From Podochytrium sp. JEL0797 (lineage: Eukaryota; Chytridiomycota; Chytridiomycetes; Chytridiales; Chytriomycetaceae), in assembly GCA_027596195.1 (NCBI GenBank), contig JADGJG010000049.1, forward strand, positions 1-60,120: DNA of 60,120 nt, in the 5' to 3' direction. Position numbers and translations under genes: made by a program. This document shows, piece after piece, positions 1 through 11,378 of the stretch (the stretch's first letter is position 1; the number at the start of each line of letters is the position of its first letter). A model generated the notes under the pieces. The model searched no databases, was not told the origin of the DNA, and saw only the letters and a list, made by a program, of their open reading frames with translations.

Positions 1-90
1 CCCCCGGCCGCCCCCCCCCCCCCCGCCCGCGCCCGCCCCCCCCCCGCCCCCCCCCCCACCCCCCCCCCACCCCCCCCCCCCCCCCCCCCG
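1..90. repeat. C-homopolymer-rich low-complexity tract
   Basis: Almost pure C with scattered G and A over the first 90 bases. It lies directly upstream of a splice acceptor, so it is either an intronic homopolymer or a sequencing or assembly artefact at a contig edge. Shorter C tracts occur inside other introns here (about 27433-27449 and 37938-37960), so poly-C in introns may be real in this genome. It has no telomere-like unit. Confidence 0.8.
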
Positions 91-116
91 ATTGTAATCA
101 AAACTTGATTTCACAG

Positions 117-600
117 GAAATCCCGATCGCAGAACTCGAAGCGACCGAGCCCGACCAGCTCATCACCGTGTGCCATTACAACAAGGACCCGAGTCGTGGA
201 CACGGGGTGCCGTTCCGGTTCGTGGTGAAGCAGGGGGAATTGTTTTCAGAGACCAAGGCGCGCATGATTGCGAGGCTCGAGATTCCCGAGAAGGAGGCGG
301 CGAAGGTCAAGTTCAATTGGTGTGCGCATATGCAGAAATTGAAGCCTATTGAAGATGGTGAGGGTTTTTTGGGGGGGAAAGGGGCATTTGAGTTTTTGCT
401 GAACGCGTTTTTAGGGGACATCTTGTCGGATATCATTGTGGGGATGAACGTGCATGATTACTTGGGGATCGATCACGTGGATCGTTCCGGGAAGAAGTCC
501 AAGGCGGGGTCTGGAGCCATCAAGATTTTTGTAAGTTGTTTTTTTGATCACCCTCGGGATTTTTGCTGAATCGCCTCGTTGTTGTTTTTTCTAGAACTAG
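117..600 (+). CDS. USP7/HAUSP-type ubiquitin carboxyl-terminal hydrolase, C-terminal end only
   Basis: This is the last part of a deubiquitinase of the USP7/Ubp15 group, a cysteine protease that removes ubiquitin from nuclear substrates. Only the C-terminal ubiquitin-like region is in the window; the catalytic domain would lie upstream. The first exon opens after a CAG acceptor at 114-116. Exons 117-357, 415-530 and 595-600 join in phase, and the introns are 57 and 64 nt. The spliced end reads DYLGIDHV, then GAIKIFN and a stop, which parallels the WLGLDHF...AIKIHN terminus of animal USP7. The final exon holds only AAC TAG, and the exact match to the family's terminal Asn supports it. An unspliced reading runs on to 569 but loses this end. 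Family assignment is fairly secure; substrates cannot be inferred. Confidence 0.75.
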
Positions 601-1084
601 GCCTGATTTTATTTTGGGTAGCGTTTGGGGGGGGGGGTGTTGATAAAAGTTTGGTTTTGGGAACGGCTGGTGTTGCAAGTCAACTCTTTTGTTTTTTCGT
701 TTTGTGTTTGTAACGCTGAGTTTTCGAAGACATCATTTTAAGTTTCGCTCGTGCTTGCGGGTTTCTTTTTCGCAAACTGTCAAAGGATGGGATGAGGCGC
801 GACGATGATCCGGATATGGCCAACTTTAGTAACCGACTATTTCTCAAAAGCAACGTCTTCAAACTTACAAATCATTCAAAGAAGGAGTGGAGCTCATGAA
901 AGAAATTGGAATGCGAATTATTGTAAACTTTTAAACAAGCCCGCGAAGCTTCCGTTCTGATTTTTAATCGCCAAGCCGAGGATCCATATGCTCTTCTAGA
1001 AGCGCTTCTCTCCTTCCTCCTCACATGAACCTTCCATCAAGAATCCATGAAAAAAAATCGTCCGCCAAAAAAATTGTGTCGAAG
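601..1084. other. Intergenic stretch, no gene seen
   Basis: AT-rich with a G run near 628-638. No open reading frame with family resemblance on either strand. It should hold the 3' end of the USP7-like transcript and the promoter of the GH26-like gene. Confidence 0.6.
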
Positions 1085-2759
1085 ATGCTCTTGGCGACCC
1101 TCGCACTTGCCGCTTCGGTGTTTGCAAACGTCCCGCTCCTCCCGCCTCACGGGAAGGTGTTGCTGTAAGTCTTTGTTACCTTGCGCCGTGTGGTTCATAT
1201 CCTCGAACGCATCCTTACCTCATTTCAAACAGCGGAGCCTGGTACGACCGCAACAACTCCGACACGCCTATCGCCATCAACAAGCGCATCAACAACAACT
1301 TGTCCTTCTTCCAGACGGATATCGATTTGAGTGGAACGTTCAAGCCGTGAGTGTTGGCTCGTGCCCCAGTGTCTCGTCCGCAAAGTAAATTGACGTAATA
1401 CCGGCACAGGTGGACGGCCCCCGAGATTTCGGTGCAGTTCTTGCAGCAGCTCCAGGACACGGGAACGAATGCGACGGGAATGTTGACCATTTACCCGTTC
1501 CAAGGGTTGGGTGCCAACATTACGGGTTCGGTGTTTTGATTAAATCGGGGATTCTGTCGGCTGATGTTGTTTTTGATTGCCAGATGCCCAGCTGGACAAA
1601 ATGGCGGGATATATGAACAACATTGTGAATGCTGGACATTCACTCTTTATCCGCTTCGGGTCCGAAATGAATGGTTCGTCAACCGCTCCATCAAATTGTC
1701 GACTGATCACTCGCGCACAGGCAATTGGTTCCAATACGGTCAGCAACCCACCGTCTACGTTGCTACTTGGCAGAGAATCATTCCTTACTGGAAGAACAAA
1801 TTGGGCGCAAACAAGGACAAGGTGGCTTTCATTTGGTCGCCAAACTCTGGAAACGGGTATCCATTCTCCAAAAATCCACCCGTGTCGGCTGCGGACCTCA
1901 AATTGTTGGACACGAATAGTAACGGTGTTGTGGATGAATTTGATGTACGTGCCGCGGGGGGAGGGGTTTCATTCCTTTTGCTGCCATTTTGTATTCACGC
2001 GTCACAAAACAGGACCCGTATTCCCCTTACTATCCTGGTGATGAGTATGTTGATTGGGTTGGAATGTCTGTTTATCACTACGGCGCCACGTACCCGTGGG
2101 TCGACAATGTCGTTCCAGATGCAAACAAGTTTGAGCGATACCTCAACAATTCGGACCCTGCGCTTGGAAACCCGGCTGGAGGAATTCCCTACGGATACTA
2201 CCCATTCTACTCGTACTTTTCTTCCCCCGCCGGAATCAAGAACAATATTACCGGGGCTGTCGTGAGTGCTGGAAACAAGCCGCTGATCATCAGTGAAACG
2301 GCTGCCACGTATCACTTTGCATGGAAGGATGCAGCCAGCAAAGCTCTCTTCAATGAACCAGTGCCTGGCTTTAACGATGCCGTCAAGGCAACGCGTTTGG
2401 ATATCAAGCAAGCCTGGTGGAGATCGTTCTTGAACCCCACCTTCCTCGCAAACTACCCCATGATGCAAGCAGTCTGCAGTTTTGAATTCATCAAGGTCGA
2501 AGACCAAGACACGGAATACACGTGGAGAGATTTCTCTATGTTTGGAGCCCCGTTTAACCCGGATACCGTTGATCCACCGTTTGTGGCGGAAGACAATGCG
2601 GTTGCGGCTGGGTTTGCGGCGGATGCGGCTGGGATGAGTTTCTTGCAGTTTGCTGGGCCTGCGAATCCAGTGCAAGCGGTTGTGACGACCAAGAGCGGGG
2701 CACGTTCTTGTGTTGAAGCGAGCGTTTTTGGTGCTCTCGTTGTGGCGCTCTTGTTTTAG
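1085..2759 (+). CDS. GH26-like secreted glycoside hydrolase (beta-mannanase fold)
   Basis: Probable extracellular polysaccharide hydrolase. Exons 1085-1164, 1233-1346, 1410-1525, 1584-1673, 1721-1944 and 2013-2759 join in phase. The protein starts MLLATLALAASVFA, a short signal peptide; the ATG at 1085 has A at -3. An in-frame ATG at 1025 would add 20 residues. The mature protein opens GAWYDRNN, and the segment RFGSEMNGNWFQYG holds the expected acid/base Glu of clan GH-A enzymes. PLIISETA holds the likely nucleophile Glu on the strand typical of GH26. The last 17 residues are hydrophobic (FGALVVALLF at the end) after a small polar stretch, as in a GPI-attachment signal. Two introns begin GTTCG instead of GTAAG or GTGAG. 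The substrate (mannan or other beta-glycan) is not determinable. A decayed enzyme is unlikely because both Glu motifs are present. Confidence 0.75.
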
Positions 2760-2877
2760 TTTCTTAGAAATATATTGATTTGACCTCGTGTATGAATGAT
2801 ATTGAATTAATTCGCGACTTAAAATCCCCCCGCGTTCTTTCGATTTTAATTGACCTTTTTCACGTGCGATCATCGAA

Positions 2878-5319
2878 ATGAAATTTCGAAACGACCGAAT
2901 AACAATTTTCGTCAATCTCCACGCCATGCAGCGAGACTTGAGCATCAAACCTGACGTCCCGGGCATATCCACTCCTGCCGAGATTCGAGATTCCCTTCCT
3001 TCCAGTCGACCGAACGCATCGGTTGATCCCGACATGTTTGCAGATGCCGAATCGGATCCTGGCGACACGTTGGTTCCCGACCCAGCACGCACCAGCCAAG
3101 ACTCGAATACCTCCGAGGTTGATGGATCATCCGAGATTGAGAGCGAATTGGCCGTGTGGGATGAATCGAAGCCGTTACCGCCCATTGTCGAACAGGGCGA
3201 CACTCTCGTTGCCACGTTCAAGAAGAAGGAAACTCCGCATGCTGAATATATCCGCAACCATCTTCGCACTTCTGCCTCGTCGCCCCACCTCCGTACCGCC
3301 CCTCCTCCGCCCGCCCTGGTTCACAAGCCGTCCCAGCTCAAACTCGCCGCATCGCACCAGAAAGCTTCATCACTCACCACCACTGCCACCTCATGGCTCG
3401 GTGGACTTCTCGACAAGGTTCTTGAAATTGTGGATCCGGGATACGATGAGCTTTCGCAACCCTCGCTCGATGACCCGACCTCCCCAACCACAACCCCACT
3501 TGCCACGGATTCCATCCCAACCCAACATTTCAAAAAGGCCCTCTTTCATCTCAATAAGTCACCTCCCCAACACTCCCTCGCCCTCAGCGAATTCACCCTC
3601 GCAGCAACCCTCGGACCAGACCCACACCCCGAATCCATCCGCCTCCTCGTCCAACTCTACTCAGACCCCTCCCTCCCCACATTCAACCAAGCTAAAGCCG
3701 TTGAATGGACCCAAACGCGTCTCATGGTGCTCGGAACGCCCGACGGAATGCTCGCCCAGGCCAAATTCCTGCGCGGCGATCGCGGACTGTTTCGCGATTT
3801 GAACACTCCCACTGGGGCGGAGGGGAAGCGGTGGAGGATGGATGTGAAGGAAGATATGGAAGCTGCGTTGTTGGTTCGTCAGGCGGCTGCGAGTGGACTT
3901 CCGCCGGCGGTGCACGCGTATGCGGTGTATTTGAAGGAGAATGGGCGAGGGGTTGAAGCGATGGGGTGGTTTGAGAAGGCGTTTGAACAGGGTGTTTGGG
4001 AGAGCGGCAGGTGGATTGCAGACGGGTACGAGAAGGGGATTATAGCGCTGGTGGCTGGGGAAACTTCGTTGGAACCTGATTTGGAGCTTGCAGAGGCTTG
4101 GACGCAGAAAGTCGAGGAGTGGGAGATTAGGGTGCAGTTGGCGGAGGAAACCAAACGGAAACAGGAGGAGGACGAGCGACTCAGATACAAAGAAGAGTCC
4201 GATTTCTTGGCGTTCAAGCAGCGTCGGAAAGAAGACGAGTGGAAACGGCAAGAGCTGGAAGCGGAGCAACGGAGAGAGAATGACGCCACATTGAAGTCTA
4301 TTCTCAAATATCTCGAAACAGGATATTTCATGATTGCGGGTTCGTCTTTTCTCTTGGGTTTTTGTTTGGGTCTATGCTAATTCCCCGACCTCACAGTCGA
4401 CGAACTCTGCAACCTCTCGCGAGCCGGAAACGCAGACGCCCAAGAGTTTCTCGACCCTGACATCACCCCGTTCCCCCGCGACAAAGCCTACTCAGGCCCA
4501 GCCATGAACGCCTTCGCCATCTACTTTGCCAAACGCAACGACCCCTCGCGCGCATCCAGATGGTTTCGGAACGCCGCAGAAGTCGGATACGCGGACGCGC
4601 AATTCATGTACGCCTCGTATCTCGTGAGTGGCCGCGGAATGTCGTGTGAAGACCCCGGGCAGAGTATCGTGTGGCTCATGAAGGCGTGGAGTGGTTCGCA
4701 ACACAAGGAAGCCGCAATGGCGCTCGGGGATGCTTTCACAAAGGGGGTTGGGGTGACGCCGGATCCTCAGAAGGCACTTGTTTGGTATGAAAGGGCTTGG
4801 CAGACGGGGAGGTATATTGAAGCTGCGTTTGCGTGTGGACTGGCGCATGCAACGGGATATACGCCGGGGTATGTGAAACCTGTTTCTTGGTCGGTTGTTG
4901 CGGACCCGGAAGACCAAACGGTGCGATCCAGTTCATCACCACGGCCCAAAGTTCAACCTGTGCCCCGATCATTTGAAACCGCGGTCAAGTGGTATGAGCG
5001 TGCAGCAAAGTTGGGTCATGCGAGGTCGTGCAACAATCTCGGCGAAATGTTTATGATGGGACGTGGGGTCGCGAGAAACGAGTTTGCGGGGTTGCAATAT
5101 TTCAAGCGAGCTGCGGCGGAAGGATTGCCTCAGGCCATGTACAACTGTGGTCGAAGCTATCGGGATGGTCGTGGATGTGTGAGGAGTGAAACCGCAGCGT
5201 TAGAGTGGTTTCGCAGGGCGTTGGAATATGGTGTCAAGGAGGCGCAAATCGCCATTGACGAGTCGAAACTGTATGCGGAGGATGATTTGCTACCAACCAT
5301 CGGGCTTCCCACTCTTTAG
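2878..5319 (+). CDS. Sel1-repeat (SLR) protein
   Basis: Scaffold-type protein of the Sel1-like repeat class, whose helical repeats hold protein complexes together. Exons 2878-4339 and 4397-5319 join in phase across a 57-nt intron with a GTTCGT donor. An alternative start is the in-frame ATG at 2926. The N-terminal third is acidic and Ser/Thr/Pro-rich and looks disordered. A charged, probably coiled-coil stretch around residues 410-470 (Glu/Lys/Arg-rich) precedes the intron. After it come Sel1 units recognisable by A.WF..AAE.G.A.A...... and G.GV: residues near ASRWFRNAAEVGYADAQ, ALVWYERAWQTGRY, AVKWYERAAKLGHARS and LQYFKRAAAEGLPQAMYN. The total is about 794 residues. No catalytic domain is seen. 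The partner cannot be named; fungal relatives act in chitin synthase or ERAD scaffolds, but nothing here selects one. Confidence 0.8.
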
Positions 5320-5644
5320 AAAGGAAATGTTGACTTTAAAAAATAAAAATCGGGATACTTCTCTCCCTCTTTAGAATTATTTCGAGCTCGGCAACTCTTA
5401 TAAAAAAATAATGGTTTTGATTGTATACCTTCGCGCCTACTTTTTTGCCACGCGATTTGGTGTCCTGGATCCAGGAATACGGAATCTGCGACTTAAGTAT
5501 CCCGGAGTGGGGAGGTTCCATCGGTCGAATGTGTTATGTGACGCGTTGGAGACAATTGAAGTTGAGGGGTTTTTAATACTTTTCTCTGCTTGACGTGGAA
5601 CCACAAACAGCGAAACCCATGTGTGATTCTCCAGCTTTCGTGGC
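5320..5644. other. Intergenic stretch, no gene seen
   Basis: Short AT-rich spacer between the Sel1 protein and the Sac1-type phosphatase. The ORFs within it do not resemble known proteins, and the A-rich stretch near 5338-5350 may include the polyadenylation region of the upstream gene. Confidence 0.5.
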
Positions 5645-5686
5645 ATGTCAGTCGAACACAAGCAGTCGCAATTTTTCTCGCCAAAC

Positions 5687-8077
5687 ATGGTCACCTCCAA
5701 CGAAACATTCCGCGTCAGTTCGACCAAATCTGGCCGCGTGGTGCTCGAAAGCCCCTCCTCTGCCAATCCTACGGCGCTGCTGACCGTGACCGAGTCCCGC
5801 TGCTTCCTGTCATGTAGGAGGTGTTTGTTTGCTGCGAGTGTTCTGAACCGATTTTGATTTTTGACAGCCGGATCGCTGCCCACCGGCTCCGAAATCTCTT
5901 CGTGTATTCAAGCGCATGCGGTGGTTGGCCTGGCGAGTTTGTGCTATGGTGCGTGCACTGGCTGTGGTCTGACGTGCTTGGGCATTAACACTAGGCAGGT
6001 CGATACGTGCTCCTGATTCAAAATCGGGTCCTGGCGGGGACAATCCAGTCGCACAAGATCTGGAAAGTGACGAAAGGAGCCGCCGTGTTGGCGGGCGTTG
6101 AACCCACTGCGGGGGATTCCGAGGCAGCTGCCAAGGCGAGTCCACAAAAACACGTGGGGGTGAACCAAGCAACTGACCTTTGTTGACCCCTAAAAACAGT
6201 TCTCGCTGGACCAAGACATTCTCAAGTCCCTCCTTGCCCTCCTCTCCTCCGGAAATTTGTACTACTCGCCTTCGTACGACATGACGCATTCCCTCCAACA
6301 CAACCACCTGCTCACCACCTCCACCCCCGCCAAGTCTCGCGTCGACGACAGATTCTTCTTCAACAAACACCTCTCCCAGCCCCTATTGGAACTCTCGGCC
6401 CCAACTAGCCCCATCCCATGGGTCACCAAACTCGTGTGCGGGTTCGCCGGGTCTGTGGACGTGAAAATTGCGTCTCCCACACGTGGCGCGTCGCAGGAGC
6501 ACATTTTCACCGTCACACTCGTGTCGCGCGTGAGCACTTCGCGGTTGGGAACGCGGTACATTCGCCGTGGATTGGATTTGGAGGGGAACGCGGCAAATTC
6601 GGTGGAGATGGAGCAGATTGTGTTTAACCATGATTTCGAGTCAGATTCTGGGATCGCTTCGTACCTCCAGGTGAGGGGGAGTGCGCCGCTGGTGTGGAAG
6701 CAGGAACGCGATATGAGGTATCAGCCTGTGTTGACGGTGGTGGATGTGGAGAAAGCGGAGGTGTGGGCGAGTGTGGAGGCGCATTTGGAGGATTTGAAGA
6801 GGCAGTATGGAGGGGGTGTGGTGGAGGCGGGGAAGGCGTTTGGGAAGGTGATTTGCGTTGATTTGTTGGATACGGAGGGGTTTGAAGCGCCGGTTTCGGG
6901 CGCGTACGCTGCCGCAGTGGAAAAGTTTGGAGACGACAAGGTTGCGTACCAAGGTTTCCCTGTGAACAAATATTGCCGCAAGATGGACTACAGCAACATG
7001 CAGACGCTGGTCGACCGCGTGACGGACGGGTTGGTCAATGCGCAAGTGTTTGTGGGGAAGGGCAGCGTTCCCACCTTGTTCAACACCACTCCCACGAAGC
7101 TATTCGTGGCGAGCAAGTACCAAACGGGCGTTGCGCGAGTCTCTTGTCTTGACTCCCTCGACCGCACGAACCTCACATGCACGTTGTTTGCGCGTCACAT
7201 GCTTCCATACCAATTGCTGGCCCTTACGCGTCCGGAACATGCGAATCAGTTGTCTACACCCGTGGATTTCCTTATTCCAGACGATACCACTGCTGCAGAC
7301 ATCTCCCCTCTCCAAGCGGCGCTCGAGGCCCCCCAATCCGCGCGACACATCACGAACCTCTGGGCTGACTCTGGCGACGCCATTTCACTCCTCTACGCGG
7401 GAACGCGCGCTCTTCGTGGGGATATTACGCGCACGGGCAAGCGCGACATTCTGAGAGGAAACTTGGCCGACGGCGCCAACAGTCTCACGCGCTATTATTT
7501 GAACAATTTTGTGGATGGCAAAAAGCAGGATGCATTGGATTTGTGGACGGGACATGTGGGGTGTGCGGACGACATGTGGAGACGGTTGAAGGCTGGGGTG
7601 GCAGGGAGGGAGAAGCCGTGGTTGAACAAGAAGGGGGTTGTTGGGGTGGTGATTCCTGGAAAGGTTATTGATGCTGTGGAACCTGCGTTGCAGGTTTCGG
7701 CTGGGTTTTTGGGTGGTGTTGTGACGGAAGGAAGTGGCCGCGTCATGCGTGTGTTGAGGCCTTTCAAAAAGAGTTTGGGGGTCATGAATGCGGGGTCCAT
7801 GGACAATGTGTTTGGGGAGGAAGTTGTTCACGGCCAAAGTTGTGCGGGATCGGTGGGAGAGTACAACCAGATGACGTTAGGGCAGTTTGTCGTGACGCTC
7901 ATCAAGTTGTATTTGCCCGACAAGGTAGGCAGTTTTGCCGAGTTTTTGCGGGCGGGGGTGCTTGGGTTTTACGTGTTGGTGATGGTCAAGGTGTTTGGCG
8001 TCAAAGGGGCCGCAGTGGTGGATCGCCCGAGATTGAGTGAGGAGAATCGCGTCATCAATGAGTTGATGATGGAGTGA
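5687..8077 (+). CDS. SAC1: Sac1-type phosphoinositide phosphatase
   Basis: Removes phosphate from PtdIns4P (and 3P) on ER/Golgi membranes, so it helps set the phosphoinositide gradient used by lipid-transfer proteins such as the oxysterol-binding protein at 12.5-14 kb. Exons are 5687-5813, 5868-5948, 5999-6135 and 6200-8077, giving 740 residues; an in-frame ATG at 5645 would add 14. The start at 5687 has A at -3 and G at +4. The Sac domain shows GRYVLLIQ near the N-terminus, YYSPSYDMTHS, and the catalytic CX5R loop CLDSLDRTN (Cys and Arg both present). YAGTRALRGDITRTGKR follows, the family's second signature. Near the C-terminus a hydrophobic stretch (AGVLGFYVLVMVKVFG) fits a membrane anchor. 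The third intron may use a GC donor (AAG|GCGAGT); a GT donor at about 6160 would give a very short intron. Confidence 0.88.
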
Positions 8078-8442
8078 ACTTTGTGCTAGTATTGATATTT
8101 TTTTTTGTTGGTCTTGTATCAAACAAGAAAGGTATTTTTGTAAGAGTAGACGGAATTTTCGTTGAGTGAGTCGTAAAGGGTGTAACGAGCGTGAGAGACG
8201 CGCGATCCTTCAGCAAGGCAGCATTCAGTTGGTTCTTTTTTAATTCGAAGGCCTTCAATCTATTTGACGCATGCCTGTTTGACCATTCAGCGAGCTGGGG
8301 AGCCTGGCAGCTGCGATGGCTTAGGTAACTTGGTTCTGGCATTGCAATCGGAGATCCACATGGCAGGAAAAATCTAATTTAGCCGGAGGCGCCGAAAATC
8401 TCAAGCCCGAAGGGAAAGCAAAAAAAAGCCAGAACCATTGCA
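8078..8442. other. Intergenic stretch, no gene seen
   Basis: Holds the end of the SAC1 transcript (T-rich at 8097-8106) and the upstream region of the GH9 gene. No convincing coding sequence on either strand. Confidence 0.5.
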
Positions 8443-10476
8443 ATGTCCCAGCCTGACCCGTACCGCATCGAACTCTCTGCCGGGCAGCGCTCCTCGGTGA
8501 TCCTCAACCACGTGGGCTTCAATGCCCAGGGCCCAAAGACCTTCCTCGTTCCTGGCGGTCCTTCGGCGGGATTCACTGCGTTCGAGCTTCTCGATCCGGC
8601 AGGCGTGTCTGTCTTCACGTAAGTGTTTTGTTTTCAATCTCTGAGCATTGTGCCGGGTCTAGTTTTCTGATCCCGACTGATACCCATTGCAATCAAATCA
8701 CTCAGTGGCGAACTTCAGTTCGGCGGCACCACTGCCGAATGGACCACAACACCCTCCGTGTGGAAGGGTGACTTTTCAGCATACACTGGAACCGGCCTTG
8801 GATTCCGTCTGCGGCTCACCAAGGCGGAAACGGGAGAACCCTGCGTCACCAACTCACTCCCTGACCAACCACTCAAGTCCATCACAACCACCACCACCAA
8901 GACGTTCACGGTCCTGAGCGAGAGATTCGATATTGGAGAAACGTTGCTGAAGGACCTGGTGATCCCCGATGTCTATCACTATTTCCGTTCGCAGAGAGTC
9001 AGCGGCAAGTTTGCGAAAAAGGACTTTGCCGTGTCGTTTGTGGCAGGGGAAGACGGGGTGCGCAGAGAAGGAACCGTGGATGTTCACGGAGGCTGGTACG
9101 ATGCGTCTGGAGACACGAGCAAGTACCTTTCGCACCTGTCATACGGTAAACACACGTGATAGCAATTTACGTCGCGTGATTGATAACTGACAAATTGCAA
9201 ACCAGCCAACTTCATGAACCCCCAACAAACTCCGTTGATCACGTGGAACCTCCTCGCCTGTGCAGACCACTTGGCTGCTACCGGAGCCGACTCGGACCGT
9301 CTCAAATCGTTCCTTGCCCCTCTTCGCGAGGAATCTCTGTACGGATGCGACTTCCTCATGCGCATGCAAGACGCCGAAGGATACTTTTACCAAACTCTGT
9401 TCGATAAGTGGTCCAAGGATGTGAACCAGCGCGAGCTTTGCGAATATTCGACGCAAAAGGGACTCAAGCACACAACGTGGCAAGCCGCGTATCGTCAGGG
9501 AGGGGGGATGGCGATTGCGTCGTTGGCAAGAGCGAGTGCTCTTCCTACCGAGTTTATCGAGTCGACTGCTGAATATTCGGCCGACGCTTATCTTGCCGCT
9601 GCGGAATCGGGATTCAAGCACTTGGAACAACACAACGCGAGTTACTGCAACAATGGAATCGAAAACATCATTGATCACTATTGCGCGCTCCTGGCTGCCA
9701 TCGAGCTCTACGCTGCGACCAAGAACGAGGTGTACCTCGCTGCCGCAAGAGAGCGCTCCGCTCTGCTGCAAGCATGCCAAGTCAGCAGCGAAACCCACCA
9801 ACACTTTTGGATGTCAAACGGCAAGAACGCGACCGACCCCGAAGCGAGACCTTTCTTCCACGCCTCGGACGCGGGTCTCCCCATCGTCGCCCTCTGCCGC
9901 TACGCCCAATTCGAAACGGACGCGACCCTCCTCGCCTCCGTGCACCGCTGCGTGCGCAACGCAATGGACTTTGAACTCTCCATCTCTACCGCCGTCAACA
10001 ACCCGTTCTTGTACCCGAGACAGTACGTGAAGCCCGTTTCGGGCTCCGCCCGCGACGCCTTCTTTTTCCCTCACGACAACGAGTCGGGGTACTGGTTCCA
10101 AGGCGAAAACGCGCGTCTCGGGTCCCTCTCGTCAGCCGCTTCGGCCGCCATCTCCCTCCTCGCTTCCGACCTGCCCGCATCGTCTCTCGAGGAATACAAA
10201 CGCTTCCAAATCTCCTGCATCGACTGGGTCCTCGGCAAGAACCCGTACGACATGTGCATGTTGCAAGGACGTGGACGCCGCAATCCGGAGTACCTCCCGC
10301 AATTCCCTAACGCCCCAGGTGGTGTTTGTAACGGGATCACGGGTGGAATGGTGAATGAGGAGGATTTGGCGTTCAAGCCGGATGGGTATGGGGATGATTG
10401 GGCGCAGAATTGGAGGTGGGGGGAGCAGTGGATTCCGCATGCTGGATGGTTGGTGTTGGCGGTGGCGTTGCTTTGA
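8443..10476 (+). CDS. Glycoside hydrolase family 9 protein (cellulase/glucosaminidase type), no signal peptide seen
   Basis: GH9 enzymes hydrolyse beta-1,4-glycosidic bonds by inversion. Exons 8443-8618, 8706-9145 and 9206-10476 give 628 residues. The first ~170 residues (ILNHVGFNAQGPKTFLV...) match the immunoglobulin-like Cellulase N domain found before many GH9 modules. The catalytic module opens with DVHGGWYDASGDTSKY, which carries the paired Asp residues of the family. It contains LGKNPYDMCMLQGRGRRNPEY, the usual NP.....G.G..NP signature, and ends QNWRWGEQWIPHAGW with the expected Glu. The predicted N-terminus, MSQPDPYRIELSAGQ, has no hydrophobic core. The protein therefore seems cytosolic unless an upstream exon was missed. 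Some bacterial GH9 enzymes of this layout are intracellular exo-glucosaminidases acting on chitin breakdown products. That is an alternative to cellulase and would suit a chitinous fungus. Confidence 0.85.
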
Positions 10477-10709
10477 GGATGTCATTTGTTTTTGTTTGTT
10501 TGTGCAACTTCCTTGCACCTTTGATATGATTAAATTCGACCTTGTCTGGACGGCCCATGTTCAACTTGCTATTGATATCAATAAATAAAGAGGGATGCGA
10601 GCATAAGGTGGCCGGAACCTTGCTCAAAATATAATTGCTTTTCAACCTCGCGTCTGAACCCCTGCTCGCGTCCCGTTTCCGAACCATTGGATAAGACTGG
10701 AACACAGAA

Positions 10710-11378
10710 ATGTCGTTTGCGATTCACCGGACTCCGTCCATGGAGTTTGTTCCAAAGCTTTGGATGTGATTTCGAAGGACCTCGTTTTTGAAGACCCCGT
10801 CTCGCACCTCACAGCCAAGGCTCGGTGGTGGGTGATGTCCACTTACTGACACACCACACTTGCTCTTCACTATAATATAGGAGCCCTGGTTCCCATTTGA
10901 TAAGGGATTCACAGTCGGAAGCAAGCATCTCTTGTTTCCGGATTTTCAAAGTTGGCCACGTCTCCATCAACATGGCCATTGATGGACTCACTTGCCATCG
11001 GCCACGCAAGGAAGAGCCGGTGAGGCCCATGAGTCTCGGATGCCGTCCAGATATTCTTGAATACTACAAAGACGGGCGCTACCTCAAGAAACGGCACCAT
11101 GAATTCGTGCTCACGGGTGCCGACTTGCGAGTGGGTGATCGTTCTGAACGGTACGAAGTTCCTTACAGAATTCCGGTGAGTGCTGGGGTGTTTTGAGACG
11201 AGTTTCGGACACAATCAAAGTAGAGCACCAAACTCAAACACGGGCTTTTTTCGCGTTGACGGCTCTCCACGAGCTGTCAGACGAACTGTGGCCCGAGCAG
11301 AACCATGTACTGCAAAAAAAGATCGAGAGCAATGCCGCAGGGAACCCAGACCCTCGTTCCAGCGCTTCCCCAGAGTGA
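10710..11378 (+). CDS. Unresolved multi-exon gene or relic
   Basis: Not recognised. Several stretches read like protein but lie in different frames. Upstream is a run ending DLVFEDPVSHLTAKARWW, then, after a possible GTGATG...TATAG intron, EPWFPFDKGFTVGSKHLLF. Further on come CRPDILEYYKDGRYLKK and RHHEFVLTGADLRVGD, ending at a GTGAGT donor. A last piece reads ALTALHELSDELWPEQ and ends at a TGA at 11376-11378. The first piece weakly recalls NTF2/SnoaL-like folds (F.DP...). I could not connect all pieces in phase from one ATG, so this may be a real gene with unseen splice sites or a decayed one. Confidence 0.3.

Noticed and set aside
1..90. Possible telomere at the window start
   Set aside because: There is no repeating unit such as TTAGGG/CCCTAA; it is an irregular C homopolymer and is followed at once by a coding exon.
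1047..2265. Long ORFs in alternative frames (1047-1388, 1564-2265) as separate genes
   Set aside because: They are intron read-throughs of the GH26-like gene; splicing joins the conserved segments from different frames.
1995..3269. 424-aa minus-strand ORF
   Set aside because: It is antisense to two well-supported genes, has no family resemblance, and its openness follows from codon bias of the plus-strand genes.
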